Below, piece by piece: positions 7,584 through 16,509 of a stretch of 48,441 nucleotides of DNA. The translations under genes and the position numbers were made by a program. The DNA is from an uncultured Caulobacterales bacterium (GTDB lineage: Bacteria; Pseudomonadota; Alphaproteobacteria; Caulobacterales; Caulobacteraceae). The stretch lies in NCBI GenBank assembly GCA_903874895.1, contig CAIQUG010000028.1, positions 1 through 48,441 of the forward strand, in the 5' to 3' direction. Every line of letters begins with the position of its first letter. The stretch's first letter is position 1. A model generated the notes under the pieces. It worked only from the letters and a program-made list of their open reading frames with translations. It searched no databases and was not told the origin of the DNA.

Positions 7584-8281
7584 CAGACGAGGGCCTTGTG
7601 AAACAGGGCGAGGGTTGCCGCGTTGGCGCGCGCGGCGTCTGCGGCGTCATAGTGCTCGCCGCCGACCCGGGCGAAGGCATGGTCACGGCCGGGATAGATC
7701 ATCAGATCGACATGGGGTCGGCCGCGCAAAGCGGCCACAATGGCGTCCCGGGCTGCCGGCGGGCAAAACCCGTCCAACTCCGCGATATGCAGGAGAAGCG
7801 GGGTTTTCAGATCGGCGGCGGCATCGAGGTGTTTGTCGAGACCCACGCCATAATAGCCGACAGACGCGTCGACATCCGTCCGGGTGGCGGTGAGGTAGGC
7901 CAGGAGGCCCCCGAGGCAGAAGCCGACGCAGCCGACCTTGCCGGTCGAAGCCGGATGCTGGCGGATATGCGTCACCGTCGCGGCGATGTCGGCGACGCCC
8001 TTGTTCACGTCAAAGGCGTTGAAGAGTTCGAAGGCGCGCTTCCATTCGGCCTCGCTGTGGTCCGTCAGCTCGATGTTCGGTTCGATCCGCCAGAAGAGAT
8101 CGGGGACGATGGCGAGAAATCCTTGGGACGCGAGCCAGTCGGCAACGTCGCGCATGACATGGTTCACGCCGAAGATTTCCTGGATCACGACGATTGCGGG
8201 CGCGTTCGGCGCTGTTGGACGGGCGACGTAGGCGTCAAACTGGCCATCGGCGACGGTGATCTTCTCTCGGCTGGCGGGCAT
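7583..8281 (-). CDS. Dienelactone hydrolase family protein
   Basis: A 232-residue alpha/beta hydrolase of the dienelactone hydrolase family, cytoplasmic with no signal peptide. Visible active-site elements are the nucleophile elbow GFCLGG (cysteine nucleophile), an acid in LLLHIAELDGFCPP and the histidine in YPGRDHAF; the VIQEIFGVN segment carries the conserved glutamate that modulates the cysteine. True substrates of this broad family (carboxymethylenebutenolide and others) cannot be assigned, and no aromatic degradation genes are nearby. It is the promoter-proximal gene of a two-gene unit with the quinone oxidoreductase and is divergent from the mnmE unit across 113 bases. Confidence 0.9.
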   Translation of the reverse strand: MPASREKITVADGQFDAYVARPTAPNAPAIVVIQEIFGVNHVMRDVADWLASQGFLAIVPDLFWRIEPNIELTDHSEAEWKRAFELFNAFDVNKGVADIAATVTHIRQHPASTGKVGCVGFCLGGLLAYLTATRTDVDASVGYYGVGLDKHLDAAADLKTPLLLHIAELDGFCPPAARDAIVAALRGRPHVDLMIYPGRDHAFARVGGEHYDAADAARANAATLALFHKALV

Positions 8282-8394
8282 CGGCTTCCTCGGCTGCGGA
8301 ATGGACTCTCGTCCTCGGCCTCGAACTTGGGTAAGCCTTGGGGACTTGTCGAGGGCTGATCGCGTGCTCTGTTGGCGGTAAGGGAGCTCCCAGG

Positions 8395-8652
8395 ATGAAT
8401 CTCAAGATCGAAGTTGATTGCTCACCCGAGGAAGCCCGGGCTTTCCTGGGTCTGCCGGATGTCAGCGGGCTGAACGCACACCTCATCGAGGAAATGAAGA
8501 AGCGTATGGATTCCAACATGAATCTGCTTCAGCCGGACGAACTCATGAAGACCTGGATGTCCTATGGTGGCCAGGCGACCGAACAGTTCCGCAAGCTGAT
8601 GACGGCTGCGGCGACGGCTGGCATGTCGGGAGCCTCGTCTCCCAAGCGATGA
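8395..8652 (+). CDS. Small DUF6489-like protein coupled to mnmE
   Basis: An 85-residue soluble protein beginning NLKIEVDCSPEEARAFLGLP. A good ribosome site (AGGGAG, 8381-8386) precedes ATG 8395. The pattern of a short basic/acidic N-terminus, CSPEEARAFLGLPDV and an amphipathic helix EEMKKRMDSNMNL looks like the alphaproteobacterial DUF6489 family (recognised from memory). The C-terminal half, ELMKTWMSYGGQATEQFRKLM, slightly resembles a phasin-type helix. Its stop overlaps mnmE by ATGA, so the two are translated together. No function is known to me; it may act near MnmE or be a leader cistron. Confidence 0.82.
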   Translation: MNLKIEVDCSPEEARAFLGLPDVSGLNAHLIEEMKKRMDSNMNLLQPDELMKTWMSYGGQATEQFRKLMTAAATAGMSGASSPKR

Positions 8653-9962
8653 ATGATACGATCTATGCTCTCGCCACGGCCCCCGGTCGGGCGGCCCTCG
8701 CGGTGATGCGGGTGTCCGGGCCGGGCAGCACCCGTGTGCTGGAAAGCCTGACCCGTCGTCCAATGCCGCGAGTCCGGTCCTTGCAGGTGCGGCGGTTGCT
8801 GGATGACAGCGGCACCATTCTGGACGAGGCCCTCGTCGCCTGGTTTCGGGGTCCTGCGAGTTTCACGGGCGAGGACATCGTGGAGCTGCATCTTCATGGG
8901 GGCGTCGCCGTCGTGAACGGTGTTGCGGGTGCCTTGGAGGCGGCGGGTTGTCGCGCGGCCCTGCCGGGAGAATTCACGCGACGGGCGTTCGAGAACGGGC
9001 GTCTCAGTCTCGCGGAAGCCGAAGGCGTCGCTGACCTCATAGACGCCGAGACCACACAGCAGCGTCGACAGGCACTGGACCAACTCGGTGGAGCGCTGGA
9101 CGATCGGTTCGCGCACTGGCGACAGTCCCTGATCGGGGTGCTGGCACTTCTGGAAGCGGCGATCGACTTTCCCGACGAGGACCTGCCGACGGACGTCACG
9201 TCCGGAGCTCTGCGGGTGCTGGAAGCGCTGGATCAGGACCTCGCCGCAGCGTTCGGCTCCGAACGGGGTGTACAGGTCCGTGAAGGGTTCAAGGTGGCCT
9301 TGGCGGGCCCGCCAAATGCTGGAAAGTCGAGTTTAGTCAATAGTTTGATAGATCGAGACGCGGCCATCGTGACCCCCGTTGCAGGCACGACACGGGACGT
9401 GATCGAGGCCGACCTGATCCTGGGCGGCTATCTGGTACGGATCGCCGATACGGCGGGCCTGCGGGAGACGGATGATCTGGTGGAGATCGAAGGCATCCGC
9501 CGGGCACAGGATTGGGCCTCGGGTGCCGGTCTTCGACTCTGGTTGGCAGACGCAACGTCACACGTGGAACAACGGCCCCCATCCGGCCCCGAAGACTGGT
9601 GGGTGTTCACGCATGCGGACCTGGCAGATCACGGACTTTTGCCGATCGGCCAGCCTTACTGTTTCGCGGTGGATGCGCGCCATCGCGGGAGCCTGGCGGA
9701 CCTGATCGGGGCTCTGTCGGAGCATGTGGTGGCCGTGCTGTCGGGCGGAGATTTCCCGGCGGTGACTCGGCAACGACATCGAGAGATTCTCTCGGATGCG
9801 AGGGCTGCCGTGCGCCGCGCAATCGAGGGCTTCGGTCGTGATCCTGAGCTCGTTGGAGAAGATGTGCGGCTGGCTGCGCGATCCCTCGAACGGTTGACAG
9901 GACGGATCGGGTCCGAAGACGTGCTGGATGAGGTCTTCCGGTCGTTCTGTATCGGGAAGTAG
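8649..9962 (+). CDS. mnmE: tRNA modification GTPase MnmE
   Basis: GTPase that with MnmG installs the (carboxymethyl)aminomethyl group on U34 of certain tRNAs. The 437-residue product has the N-terminal tetrahydrofolate-binding domain ([28 protein letters not shown]), the central helical part ([12 protein letters not shown]), and an inserted G domain with G1 [10 protein letters not shown] (~219), G2 GTTRDV and G3 IADTAGLRE. It ends in the C-terminal CIGK motif whose cysteine is functionally important. The G4 position reads VFTHADL (~320) instead of NKxD. It overlaps the small upstream gene by ATGA and is followed by a parS site and mnmG. Confidence 0.97.
   Translation: MNDTIYALATAPGRAALAVMRVSGPGSTRVLESLTRRPMPRVRSLQVRRLLDDSGTILDEALVAWFRGPASFTGEDIVELHLHGGVAVVNGVAGALEAAGCRAALPGEFTRRAFENGRLSLAEAEGVADLIDAETTQQRRQALDQLGGALDDRFAHWRQSLIGVLALLEAAIDFPDEDLPTDVTSGALRVLEALDQDLAAAFGSERGVQVREGFKVALAGPPNAGKSSLVNSLIDRDAAIVTPVAGTTRDVIEADLILGGYLVRIADTAGLRETDDLVEIEGIRRAQDWASGAGLRLWLADATSHVEQRPPSGPEDWWVFTHADLADHGLLPIGQPYCFAVDARHRGSLADLIGALSEHVVAVLSGGDFPAVTRQRHREILSDARAAVRRAIEGFGRDPELVGEDVRLAARSLERLTGRIGSEDVLDEVFRSFCIGK
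9556..9571. promoter_or_regulatory. Degenerate parS-like site in mnmE
   Basis: CGTCACACGTGGAACA matches TGTTCCACGTGGAACA at 13 of 16 positions, with the right arm perfect. It lies inside mnmE, about 400 bases before the clear parS at 9963. Probably a weak ParB half-site at best. Confidence 0.35.
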
Positions 9963-9978
9963 TGTTTCACGTGGAACA
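9963..9978. promoter_or_regulatory. parS: parS centromere site
   Basis: TGTTTCACGTGGAACA lies directly after the mnmE stop codon. It fits the near-universal chromosomal parS consensus TGTTNCACGTGNAACA and is 15 of 16 identical to the perfect palindrome at 10472. The position, within 4 kb of parA-parB and about 7 kb from the putative origin, is where alphaproteobacterial parS sites are found. Confidence 0.88.
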
Positions 9979-10065
9979 GGCTTGAGCCGCGGGAGGCCTC
10001 GACCTCAGGCCGGGGACAGGCTAAAGCACAGCCCCGCCGCAGACCGCGAAGAGACCGTCCGTTCC

Positions 10066-11955
10066 ATGATCCACCGTACCGATCAAACCCTGAAGACCAG
10101 GCGCTGGGACGTCATTGTCATCGGCGGCGGTCATGCGGGTGTCGAGGCCGCGACCGCGTCCGCACGGGTCGGTGCCGCGACGCTTCTGGTCACGCATCGG
10201 GCCGATACTCTCGGGGAGATGTCATGCAATCCGGCCATCGGGGGTCTCGGCAAGGGACACATCGTCCGGGAGATCGATGCCCTCGATGGCATCATGGGCC
10301 GGATGGCCGACGCCGCTGGAATCCAGTTCCGGATGCTGAACCGGTCCAAGGGACCCGCGGTGCGCGGCCCCAGGGCTCAGATCGACCGCGCCCTCTATCG
10401 GAAAGCCGCGCAGGGCATTCTCGCTGACTACCCCAACCTCGACATCATCGAGGGTGCCGTGGATGACCTGGTGTTCCACGTGGAACAGGTGGGGGGCGTG
10501 CGCCTGTCCGACGGCCGGACCTACGAGGCGGAAGCCGTCGTGCTGACCACCGGAACCTTCCTCCGGGGGGTCATCCTTCGGGGAGACGAGCGCATACCCG
10601 CCGGCCGCCACGGGGAGGCGCCGGCCATTGCCCTTGCCGACCGTCTCTATGCAACCGGCCTCCAGATGGGTCGGCTCAAGACCGGTACACCGGCTCGCCT
10701 TGACGGCCGGACGATTGCCTGGTCCCGCCTCGAGATGCAGGCCGGCGACCCGGAACCGATCCCGTTCTCGTTCCTCACGGATCGGATCACCCGTCAGCAG
10801 GTGGACTGCGGTGTCACCTGGACCAACGCCGAGACGCACAGGATCATTGGAGAAAACCTCGGAGAGTCCGCGGTCTATGGCGGCAAGGCTCACGGGGTGG
10901 GTCCGCGGTACTGCCCATCCATCGAGGACAAGGTGGTCCGCTTTGCCGACAAGAGCAGCCACCAGATCTTTCTGGAGCCGGAGGGCCTCGACGATCCGAC
11001 GGTCTATCCCAATGGCATATCGACCTCCGTGGCACCGGCGACCCAGGATGCATTTCTCCGGACCATCATCGGTCTGGAGGCGGTGAAGGTCATCCGCTAC
11101 GGCTATGCCATCGAGTACGATTATGTGGACCCGCGGGAGCTCAGGCCGTCACTGGAGTGCAAGCGGGTCCCCGGGCTCTATCTGGCCGGTCAGATCAACG
11201 GCACCACCGGGTATGAGGAAGCCGCCGGTCAGGGCCTGGTGGCCGGACTGAACGCCGCGCGTCACGCCGCCGGTCGTCCCGCCGTCACCTTCGCCCGGGA
11301 TGAGGCCTATCTCGGTGTGATGATCGACGACCTGGTCACCCGGGGCGTATCCGAGCCGTATCGAATGTTCACAAGCCGCGCGGAATTCCGTCTGCTGTTG
11401 CGGGCCGACAATGCGGACCAGCGTCTGACCCCGCGCGGCATCGACCTCGGCCTCGTGGCCTCGCAACGGACGGCGCACTTTTCCGTCAAGGCGGCGGCGC
11501 TGGCGGCGGCACGGAGGATGGCCACCGAACGCTCCCTGACACCGAAGGAGGCCCGCGAACATGGACTTTTGGTGAATGCGGATGGTCAGCGGCGCGACGT
11601 ATCCCAACTTCTGACATGCCCTGGCGTCACGCTGGATCGCCTGTCGCAGATCTGGCCCGAGCTGCGATCCTGGACCGCAGAGGTTCGCGAGCAGATCGAG
11701 ATCGACGCACTCTATGCCGGGTATCTTGACCGCCAGGCGGCGGACGTCGCGGCGTTTCGCCAGGATGAGAACCTGCGGCTGGATCCCGACCTCGACTATC
11801 GCCAGGTCGGCGGCTTGAGCCACGAGGCCGTTGAGAAGTTGTCGGCCGTCCGTCCCGTCACCCTCGGGCAGGCCGCGCGGATCGAAGGGGTGACACCCGG
11901 TGCCCTGACGGCCCTACTGGGTCACGTTCGACGTGGAGCAACCGATGCCGCCTGA
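10066..11955 (+). CDS. mnmG: tRNA uridine-5-carboxymethylaminomethyl modification enzyme MnmG (GidA)
   Basis: FAD-dependent partner of MnmE in U34 modification. I start at ATG 10066, just before [20 protein letters not shown], because the dinucleotide-binding loop [20 protein letters not shown] normally lies near the N-terminus; the open frame upstream runs through the parS region. At 629 residues it equals the E. coli length. Signature segments are [43 protein letters not shown], and [21 protein letters not shown] perfect parS palindrome is embedded at 10472-10487 within VFHVEQVG. The stop lies inside the start of rsmG. Confidence 0.97.
   Translation: MIHRTDQTLKTRRWDVIVIGGGHAGVEAATASARVGAATLLVTHRADTLGEMSCNPAIGGLGKGHIVREIDALDGIMGRMADAAGIQFRMLNRSKGPAVRGPRAQIDRALYRKAAQGILADYPNLDIIEGAVDDLVFHVEQVGGVRLSDGRTYEAEAVVLTTGTFLRGVILRGDERIPAGRHGEAPAIALADRLYATGLQMGRLKTGTPARLDGRTIAWSRLEMQAGDPEPIPFSFLTDRITRQQVDCGVTWTNAETHRIIGENLGESAVYGGKAHGVGPRYCPSIEDKVVRFADKSSHQIFLEPEGLDDPTVYPNGISTSVAPATQDAFLRTIIGLEAVKVIRYGYAIEYDYVDPRELRPSLECKRVPGLYLAGQINGTTGYEEAAGQGLVAGLNAARHAAGRPAVTFARDEAYLGVMIDDLVTRGVSEPYRMFTSRAEFRLLLRADNADQRLTPRGIDLGLVASQRTAHFSVKAAALAAARRMATERSLTPKEAREHGLLVNADGQRRDVSQLLTCPGVTLDRLSQIWPELRSWTAEVREQIEIDALYAGYLDRQAADVAAFRQDENLRLDPDLDYRQVGGLSHEAVEKLSAVRPVTLGQAARIEGVTPGALTALLGHVRRGATDAA
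10472..10487. promoter_or_regulatory. parS: parS site inside mnmG (perfect 16-bp palindrome)
   Basis: TGTTCCACGTGGAACA is a perfect palindrome and a perfect match to the parS consensus. It sits in the mnmG coding sequence, translated as Phe-His-Val-Glu-Gln. Together with the site at 9963 it forms the ParB nucleation region upstream of parAB. Confidence 0.88.
11925..11940. promoter_or_regulatory. Degenerate parS-like site at mnmG/rsmG junction
   Basis: CGTTCGACGTGGAGCA matches TGTTCCACGTGGAACA at 13 of 16 positions. Its right arm contains GGAG (11935-11938), the likely Shine-Dalgarno of rsmG. Either a weak ParB site or a coincidence with the ribosome binding site. Confidence 0.35.
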
Positions 11956-12589
11956 AGTCAGTCCGGAATCGACGTCTTCGCGGCAGCTCTTCCAGCGGCG
12001 GACCGGCGCGAATGCGGAGGCCATGAACGGCATGGACGAGTACGTCCGGCTTTTGACGGACTGGAATTCGCGAATGAACCTGGTGGGACCGTCGGCCCTC
12101 GCCGAGTTCTGGGACCGTCATGCCCTGGACAGTGCACAACTTCTGGACCATGCCCCCGAGGCCCGCATCTGGGCTGACATCGGAGCGGGGGCCGGATTTC
12201 CCGGTCTCGTGCTGGCGATCCTTCTGAAGGACCGACCGGGTGTGACGGTTCATCTCATCGAAAGTATGGCCAAGCGGTGCGCCTTCCTCCGCGCCGTCTC
12301 GACCGCGCTCAATCTGCCCACACAAGTCCACAACGCCCGGGCCGAATCGCTGGACTTATCCCCAGTCGATGTGGTGACCGCGCGGGCGTGTGCCCCGCTG
12401 CCCCGACTTTTGGAGTATGCTCGTCCTCTGCTCCGCGGTTCGGCTGTCGCTCTTTTCCTGAAGGGGAAGGATGCCGAGACCGAGCTGGCAGAGGCTCGCA
12501 AGACCTGGCGCTTCACCGCCTCGCTGATGCCCAGCGTCAGTGGCGCAGACGGCCGGATCGTAAGACTTGAAAGGCTCGCTCGTGTCTGA
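11945..12589 (+). CDS. rsmG: 16S rRNA (guanine527-N7)-methyltransferase RsmG (GidB)
   Basis: SAM-dependent methylation of G527 in 16S rRNA. ATG 11945 is chosen because TGGAG lies 6-10 bases upstream; a GTG at 11933 is possible. The product is 214 residues with the family motifs [25 protein letters not shown], the SAM loop [16 protein letters not shown] and [17 protein letters not shown]. It overlaps the 3' end of mnmG by 11 bases and the start of parA lies within its last codons, so mnmG-rsmG-parA-parB appears to be one transcript. Confidence 0.95.
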   Translation: MPPEVSPESTSSRQLFQRRTGANAEAMNGMDEYVRLLTDWNSRMNLVGPSALAEFWDRHALDSAQLLDHAPEARIWADIGAGAGFPGLVLAILLKDRPGVTVHLIESMAKRCAFLRAVSTALNLPTQVHNARAESLDLSPVDVVTARACAPLPRLLEYARPLLRGSAVALFLKGKDAETELAEARKTWRFTASLMPSVSGADGRIVRLERLARV

Positions 12590-13400
12590 GGCAATTTCTG
12601 AAACCGGCGCGCGGCCGCGGGTCCTGGCCGTCGCCAATCAAAAAGGCGGCGTGGGAAAGACCACGACGGCGATCAATCTCGGGACGGCACTGGCTGCGGT
12701 GGGCGAGCGCGTACTCATCATCGACATCGATCCCCAGGGCAACGCGTCGACGGGTCTCGGCGTCCGGCGGGAGCAACGGGCCCGCACCATCTATGACGTT
12801 CTGGTGGGGGGTGCCGCCATCGCCGACACGGTGGTTCACACGACCGTCCCCGGCCTGGACCTGATGCCGTCGGACGCAGACCTGTCCGGCGCAGAGATCG
12901 AACTGGGTACGGCCAATCGCCGGTCTTACCGGCTGCGCGATGCCATCGACGGCATGCCCGCCGCGGGTGCCTACGACTATGTCCTGATCGATTGTCCGCC
13001 GTCGCTCAATCTGCTGACCGTCAACGCCATGACGGCCGCGGACGCCGTTCTGGTCCCCCTGCAGTGCGAATTCTTCGCCCTCGAGGGCCTGACGCAACTG
13101 ATGCGCACGGTGGATCTGGTGCGGGGCAGCCTCAATCCCCGGCTGGAGATCCAGGGCGTTGTCCTGACCATGTATGATCGTCGCAACAGCCTGTCGGAAC
13201 AGGTGGCAGCCGATGTGCGCAGCCATTTCGGCGACAAGGTCTACAACTCCGTCATTCCCCGGAATGTCCGGGTGTCGGAGGCCCCGTCCTTCGGGAAGCC
13301 GGTGCTGATCTACGATCTCAAATGCGCAGGCAGCCAGGCCTATCTGCGGCTGGCGCGGGAAGTGGTCGGCCGCGAACGCGCGCGGCGCGTAGCGGCCTGA
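12582..13400 (+). CDS. parA: Chromosome partitioning ATPase ParA
   Basis: Walker-type ATPase that drives segregation of the ParB-parS complex. Deviant Walker A KGGVGKT at residues 21-27 (AVANQKGGVGKTTTAINLG), then IIDIDPQGNASTGLG and the YDYVLIDCPPSL Walker B. I take GTG 12582 as start (272 residues; an AAGG lies about 8 bases upstream), although an in-frame TTG at 12567 would add five residues; both overlap the end of rsmG. The protein lacks the extra N-terminal DNA-binding domain of plasmid ParA, as expected for a chromosomal type. parB follows after 10 bases. Confidence 0.96.
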   Translation: MSEAISETGARPRVLAVANQKGGVGKTTTAINLGTALAAVGERVLIIDIDPQGNASTGLGVRREQRARTIYDVLVGGAAIADTVVHTTVPGLDLMPSDADLSGAEIELGTANRRSYRLRDAIDGMPAAGAYDYVLIDCPPSLNLLTVNAMTAADAVLVPLQCEFFALEGLTQLMRTVDLVRGSLNPRLEIQGVVLTMYDRRNSLSEQVAADVRSHFGDKVYNSVIPRNVRVSEAPSFGKPVLIYDLKCAGSQAYLRLAREVVGRERARRVAA

Positions 13401-13410
13401 GGAACAGAAC

Positions 13411-14313
13411 ATGGCAGAGCAACAGGCAGGGCGCCGGGGTCTGGGACGGGGATTGTCGGCCCTGTTGGGCGAGACCGATCCGGCGCTTTCGTCATCCGAC
13501 GGGGCCGTCGCAACGGACACCCTGGGGTCCCACGAGGTCTCGATCGAACTCCTTCGGCGCAATCCGGATCAACCCCGGCGCTTTTTTGACGAGGGGGATC
13601 TCGATGATCTGGCGGCATCGATCCGGGAGAAGGGCATCCTTCAGCCGATCCTGGTCAGACCCGCACCGGGTGCGCCCGGGGAATACCAGATTGTGGCGGG
13701 AGAACGTCGCTGGCGGGCTGCTCAAAGGGCCGGACTCCATAATGTGCCCATTTTGGTGCGCGAGTTCGACGATCTGGACGTGCTCGAGATCGGCATCATC
13801 GAGAATGTCCAGCGCGCAGACCTCAACCCCCTCGAAGAAGCCAACGGCTACAAGGCCTTGATCGAGCGGTTCGGCCGGACACAAGATGTCGTGGCCCTGA
13901 CCGTTGGGAAGAGCCGCAGTCACGTGGCCAACATGCTCCGCCTTCTCAATCTCCCGGAAGGCGTCCGCGAGCATCTGGCGGAAGGGCGGATCAGCATCGG
14001 CCATGCCCGCGCCATTGCTTCGGCGCCCGACCCGGCAGCCCTCGCGGAGTCCATCGTGAAGCACGGACTGTCGGTCCGTCAGGCCGAGCAGCTCGCCCGC
14101 AAGGCCGCCGACCGTCCCACGCGCGCGTCGGCTCGTGGGCCCCGGCCGGCGCCGTCCGCCAATGCCGATGTCGCCGCCATCGAACATGATCTCGCCGATG
14201 CCCTCGGGCTGGCGGTGCAGTTGGTCTACAACGATGGCAAGGGTGAACTGCGGATCCGGTACGAAACCCTCGACCAGCTCGACGATATCTGCCAGCGCCT
14301 GACCAGCCACTAG
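13411..14313 (+). CDS. parB: Chromosome partitioning protein ParB
   Basis: CTP-dependent DNA clamp that loads at parS. The 300-residue product begins with a ParA-interacting tail AEQQAGRRGLGRGLSALLG, followed by the ParB/Srx-fold core with the CTP-binding GERRWRAAQRAGL motif and ENVQRADLNPLEEA. Next come the helix-turn-helix TVGKSRSHVANMLRLLNLP and a C-terminal dimerisation segment GKGELRIRYETLDQLDDI. Binding sites consistent with its specificity lie upstream at 9963 and 10472. The stop codon TAG is part of a CTAG that also ends nth on the other strand. Confidence 0.96.
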   Translation: MAEQQAGRRGLGRGLSALLGETDPALSSSDGAVATDTLGSHEVSIELLRRNPDQPRRFFDEGDLDDLAASIREKGILQPILVRPAPGAPGEYQIVAGERRWRAAQRAGLHNVPILVREFDDLDVLEIGIIENVQRADLNPLEEANGYKALIERFGRTQDVVALTVGKSRSHVANMLRLLNLPEGVREHLAEGRISIGHARAIASAPDPAALAESIVKHGLSVRQAEQLARKAADRPTRASARGPRPAPSANADVAAIEHDLADALGLAVQLVYNDGKGELRIRYETLDQLDDICQRLTSH

Positions 14314-15029
14314 GCCTCGGTCGACCTCGAGGGCCGCTTCGGCGCCGGACGGCTGGGACAGAGATCGGCCACCGGGCAGACCTCGCACCGCGGCTTGCGC
14401 GCCACGCACACATAGCGCCCGTGCAGGATCAGCCAGTGGTGGGCCCGCTGAAGCCACTGCGCCGGGATCGCAGCCTTCAGCTGCCGCTCTACCGCGTCCG
14501 GTGTCTTTCCGTCGGCCAGGCCCAGCCGGTGAGCGACCCGGAAGACGTGGGTATCCACCGCCACGGCGGGCTCGATCCCTAGCTCGTTGAGCACCACGCT
14601 GGCTGTCTTGCGACCGACACCGGGCAGGGCCTGCAGCGCCTCGCGGTTCAGGGGGACCTCGCCGCCGTGCTGGTCGATCAGGATCCGGGACAGGGCCAGG
14701 ACGTTCTTCGCCTTGTTCCGGAACAGCCCGATCGTGCGGATGAGGTCCGTGATCTGGTCCAGACCCAGCGCCACCATGGCCGTGGGCGTGTCGGCCAGGG
14801 AAAACAATCGGGCGGTCGCCTTGTTGACGGAGACGTCCGTTGCCTGGGCCGACAGAGCGACGGCGACAACGAGGGTATAGGGCGAGGTATAGTCGAGCTC
14901 GGTCTTCGGAGACGGGTCTGCCGCTTCGAACCGCTCGAACAGCTTGCGGATCTTGCTCGGGGTCAGGATGGGCTCCCATTGTGGATCGAGCACCGGCACA
15001 GGGTGGCGCGGAGCCGCTGACCGACCCAT
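14310..15029 (-). CDS. nth: Endonuclease III
   Basis: Bifunctional DNA glycosylase/AP lyase for oxidised pyrimidines. ATG 15029 gives 239 residues; a much longer open frame upstream runs into the divergent gene and is not credible. Seen directly: the helix-hairpin-helix LPGVGRKTASVVLNELG containing the catalytic lysine, the catalytic aspartate in VAVDTHVFRVAHRLGL, and a C-terminal iron-sulfur motif C-x6-C-x2-C-x5-C in VCVARKPRCEVCPVADLCPS. It converges on parB with a 4-base overlap through CTAG, and its start lies only 9 bases from the start of the divergent DUF2244 gene. Confidence 0.97.
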   Translation of the reverse strand: MGRSAAPRHPVPVLDPQWEPILTPSKIRKLFERFEAADPSPKTELDYTSPYTLVVAVALSAQATDVSVNKATARLFSLADTPTAMVALGLDQITDLIRTIGLFRNKAKNVLALSRILIDQHGGEVPLNREALQALPGVGRKTASVVLNELGIEPAVAVDTHVFRVAHRLGLADGKTPDAVERQLKAAIPAQWLQRAHHWLILHGRYVCVARKPRCEVCPVADLCPSRPAPKRPSRSTEA

Positions 15030-15038
15030 ATCAGCGCC

Positions 15039-15557
15039 ATGCCGATGGAAAAAGCCGATCTCTCGCCAGATGCCCCCCGTTCTGCGCCGGTGGTCTACCT
15101 GGACCGGTCGGTCGAGCCTAACCGGTCCCTGTCCCGGCGGGGGATGCTGGTCGTCCTGGGGCTTCTGGCCGTCTTCAATCTGTTTACCGCGGGATTCATG
15201 ATCGTGATCGGGGCCTACCCCGCGCCGATCTTTCTCGGGGCCGACATGATCGCGGTCAGTGCGGCCTTCTGGGTGATGGACCGACGCCGGACCGCCCGGA
15301 CGGAGCGGGTCACCGTGACCAGCGATCGTGTCGAAGTGCACCGCGCAGACATTGTCGGTGCCGTCTGGAGCACCGCGCCCGGTTTCACACGGGTCGTGCT
15401 TGATGACCCGGACGCGGATCTGCCGCGCCTGCGAATCGCCTCCGCCGGGAAGTTCCTGGACGTGGGGATGCATGTGGGGCCCGAGACCCGGACCCTGCTG
15501 GCAGGAGAGCTGGAAGCGGCGATCCAGCGGGCGAGGAGCGAGCGGCACCCCGTCTGA
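15039..15557 (+). CDS. DUF2244 family membrane protein
   Basis: A 172-residue protein with a polar N-terminus, two adjacent hydrophobic segments around residues 36-80 (MLVVLGLLAVFNLFTAGFMI and AVSAAFWVMDRR), then a beta-rich cytoplasmic tail (VTVTSDRVEVHR, FTRVVLDDPD). This layout and its position next to nth match the DUF2244 family common in Alphaproteobacteria. Function unknown. ATG 15039 is the start used; a second ATG two codons on is possible. Because the nth start is 9 bases away on the other strand, each gene's promoter must lie inside the other's coding sequence. Confidence 0.85.
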   Translation: MPMEKADLSPDAPRSAPVVYLDRSVEPNRSLSRRGMLVVLGLLAVFNLFTAGFMIVIGAYPAPIFLGADMIAVSAAFWVMDRRRTARTERVTVTSDRVEVHRADIVGAVWSTAPGFTRVVLDDPDADLPRLRIASAGKFLDVGMHVGPETRTLLAGELEAAIQRARSERHPV

Positions 15558-15636
15558 CCTTGGCGACCTCCCTGTCCGCCCGGCCTGCGACGCTGTGAAC
15601 GCTTGGCGCTGGCCGCCAAAGCGGTCATATCGACCC

Positions 15637-16509
15637 ATGAGACCGCCCCCACCGCAACCCTCGACGGCCCCCCTCGCGCCCGGGCTGTACATCGTGGCCA
15701 CGCCGATCGGGAACCTGCGGGACATGACCCTGCGGGCCATCGACATCCTGGCCGGTGCGGATCTCGTGCTGGCCGAGGACACCCGCGTCGCAGCCAAGCT
15801 CCTGTCCGCCTACGACCTCAAGGCAAGGGTCGAGCGCTACGACGATCACACGGATGCGCGGCGTCGCCCCCAGATCCTCGAAAAACTGCTGGCCGGGGCG
15901 CGGGTCGCGCTGGTGTCCGACGCCGGTACGCCCCTGGTTTCGGATCCGGGCTATCGCCTCGTCCGCGCCTGCGCCGAGGCCGGCGTGGATGTCTTTGCTG
16001 CGCCGGGGCCGTCGGCGGCGCTCGCGGCCTTGGCCGTGTCGGGTTTGCCGACGGACCGCTTCCTCTTCGCCGGGTTCCTGCCCCCGAAGTCCGGGCCCCG
16101 AAGGGCCTTCCTGGCCGAGCTGGGCCCGATCCGCGCCACGCTGATCCTCTACGAGACAGGTCCGAGACTGTCGGACAGCCTGGCGGACATGCGGGAGGTC
16201 CTCGGCGATCGGGAGGCGGTGGTGGCAAGGGAGCTGACGAAGCTGCACGAGACGGTGGTCCGCGCGCGCCTGTCAGAGCTGATCGAGCGGTTCTCCGAAG
16301 GTCCGCCACGGGGCGAGATCGTGGTTCTGATTGCGCCGGGCGAAGCGACGGCCGCCACCGAAGCGGATGCGGATGCGGCCCTGATCGATGCCCTGACCCG
16401 CGCCGGACCCGCGGAAGCCGCGACCCAGGTGGCGAAGGCACTGGGCCTCAATCGCCGGCTTCTCTACCGACGGGCACTCGACCTGAAGGGGGATCCCGAT
16501 CGGTCATGA
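15637..16509 (+). CDS. rsmI: 16S rRNA (cytidine1402-2'-O)-methyltransferase RsmI
   Basis: Methylates the ribose of C1402 in 16S rRNA using SAM. The 290-residue product starts at ATG 15637 with a proline-rich leader followed by GLYIVATPIGNLRDMTLRA, LVLAEDTRVAAKLLSAY, and VALVSDAGTPLVSDPGYRLV, all hallmark RsmI (tetrapyrrole methylase fold) motifs, then FLFAGFLPPKSGPRR. The frame is open far upstream but that part overlaps the DUF2244 gene. The stop overlaps yraN by ATGA, and rsmI-yraN-gshB is a familiar alphaproteobacterial order. Confidence 0.95.
   Translation: MRPPPPQPSTAPLAPGLYIVATPIGNLRDMTLRAIDILAGADLVLAEDTRVAAKLLSAYDLKARVERYDDHTDARRRPQILEKLLAGARVALVSDAGTPLVSDPGYRLVRACAEAGVDVFAAPGPSAALAALAVSGLPTDRFLFAGFLPPKSGPRRAFLAELGPIRATLILYETGPRLSDSLADMREVLGDREAVVARELTKLHETVVRARLSELIERFSEGPPRGEIVVLIAPGEATAATEADADAALIDALTRAGPAEAATQVAKALGLNRRLLYRRALDLKGDPDRS

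Noticed and set aside
12353-12365. DnaA-like TTATCCCCA in rsmG
   Set aside because: Single 8/9 match inside coding sequence with no neighbours; expected by chance.
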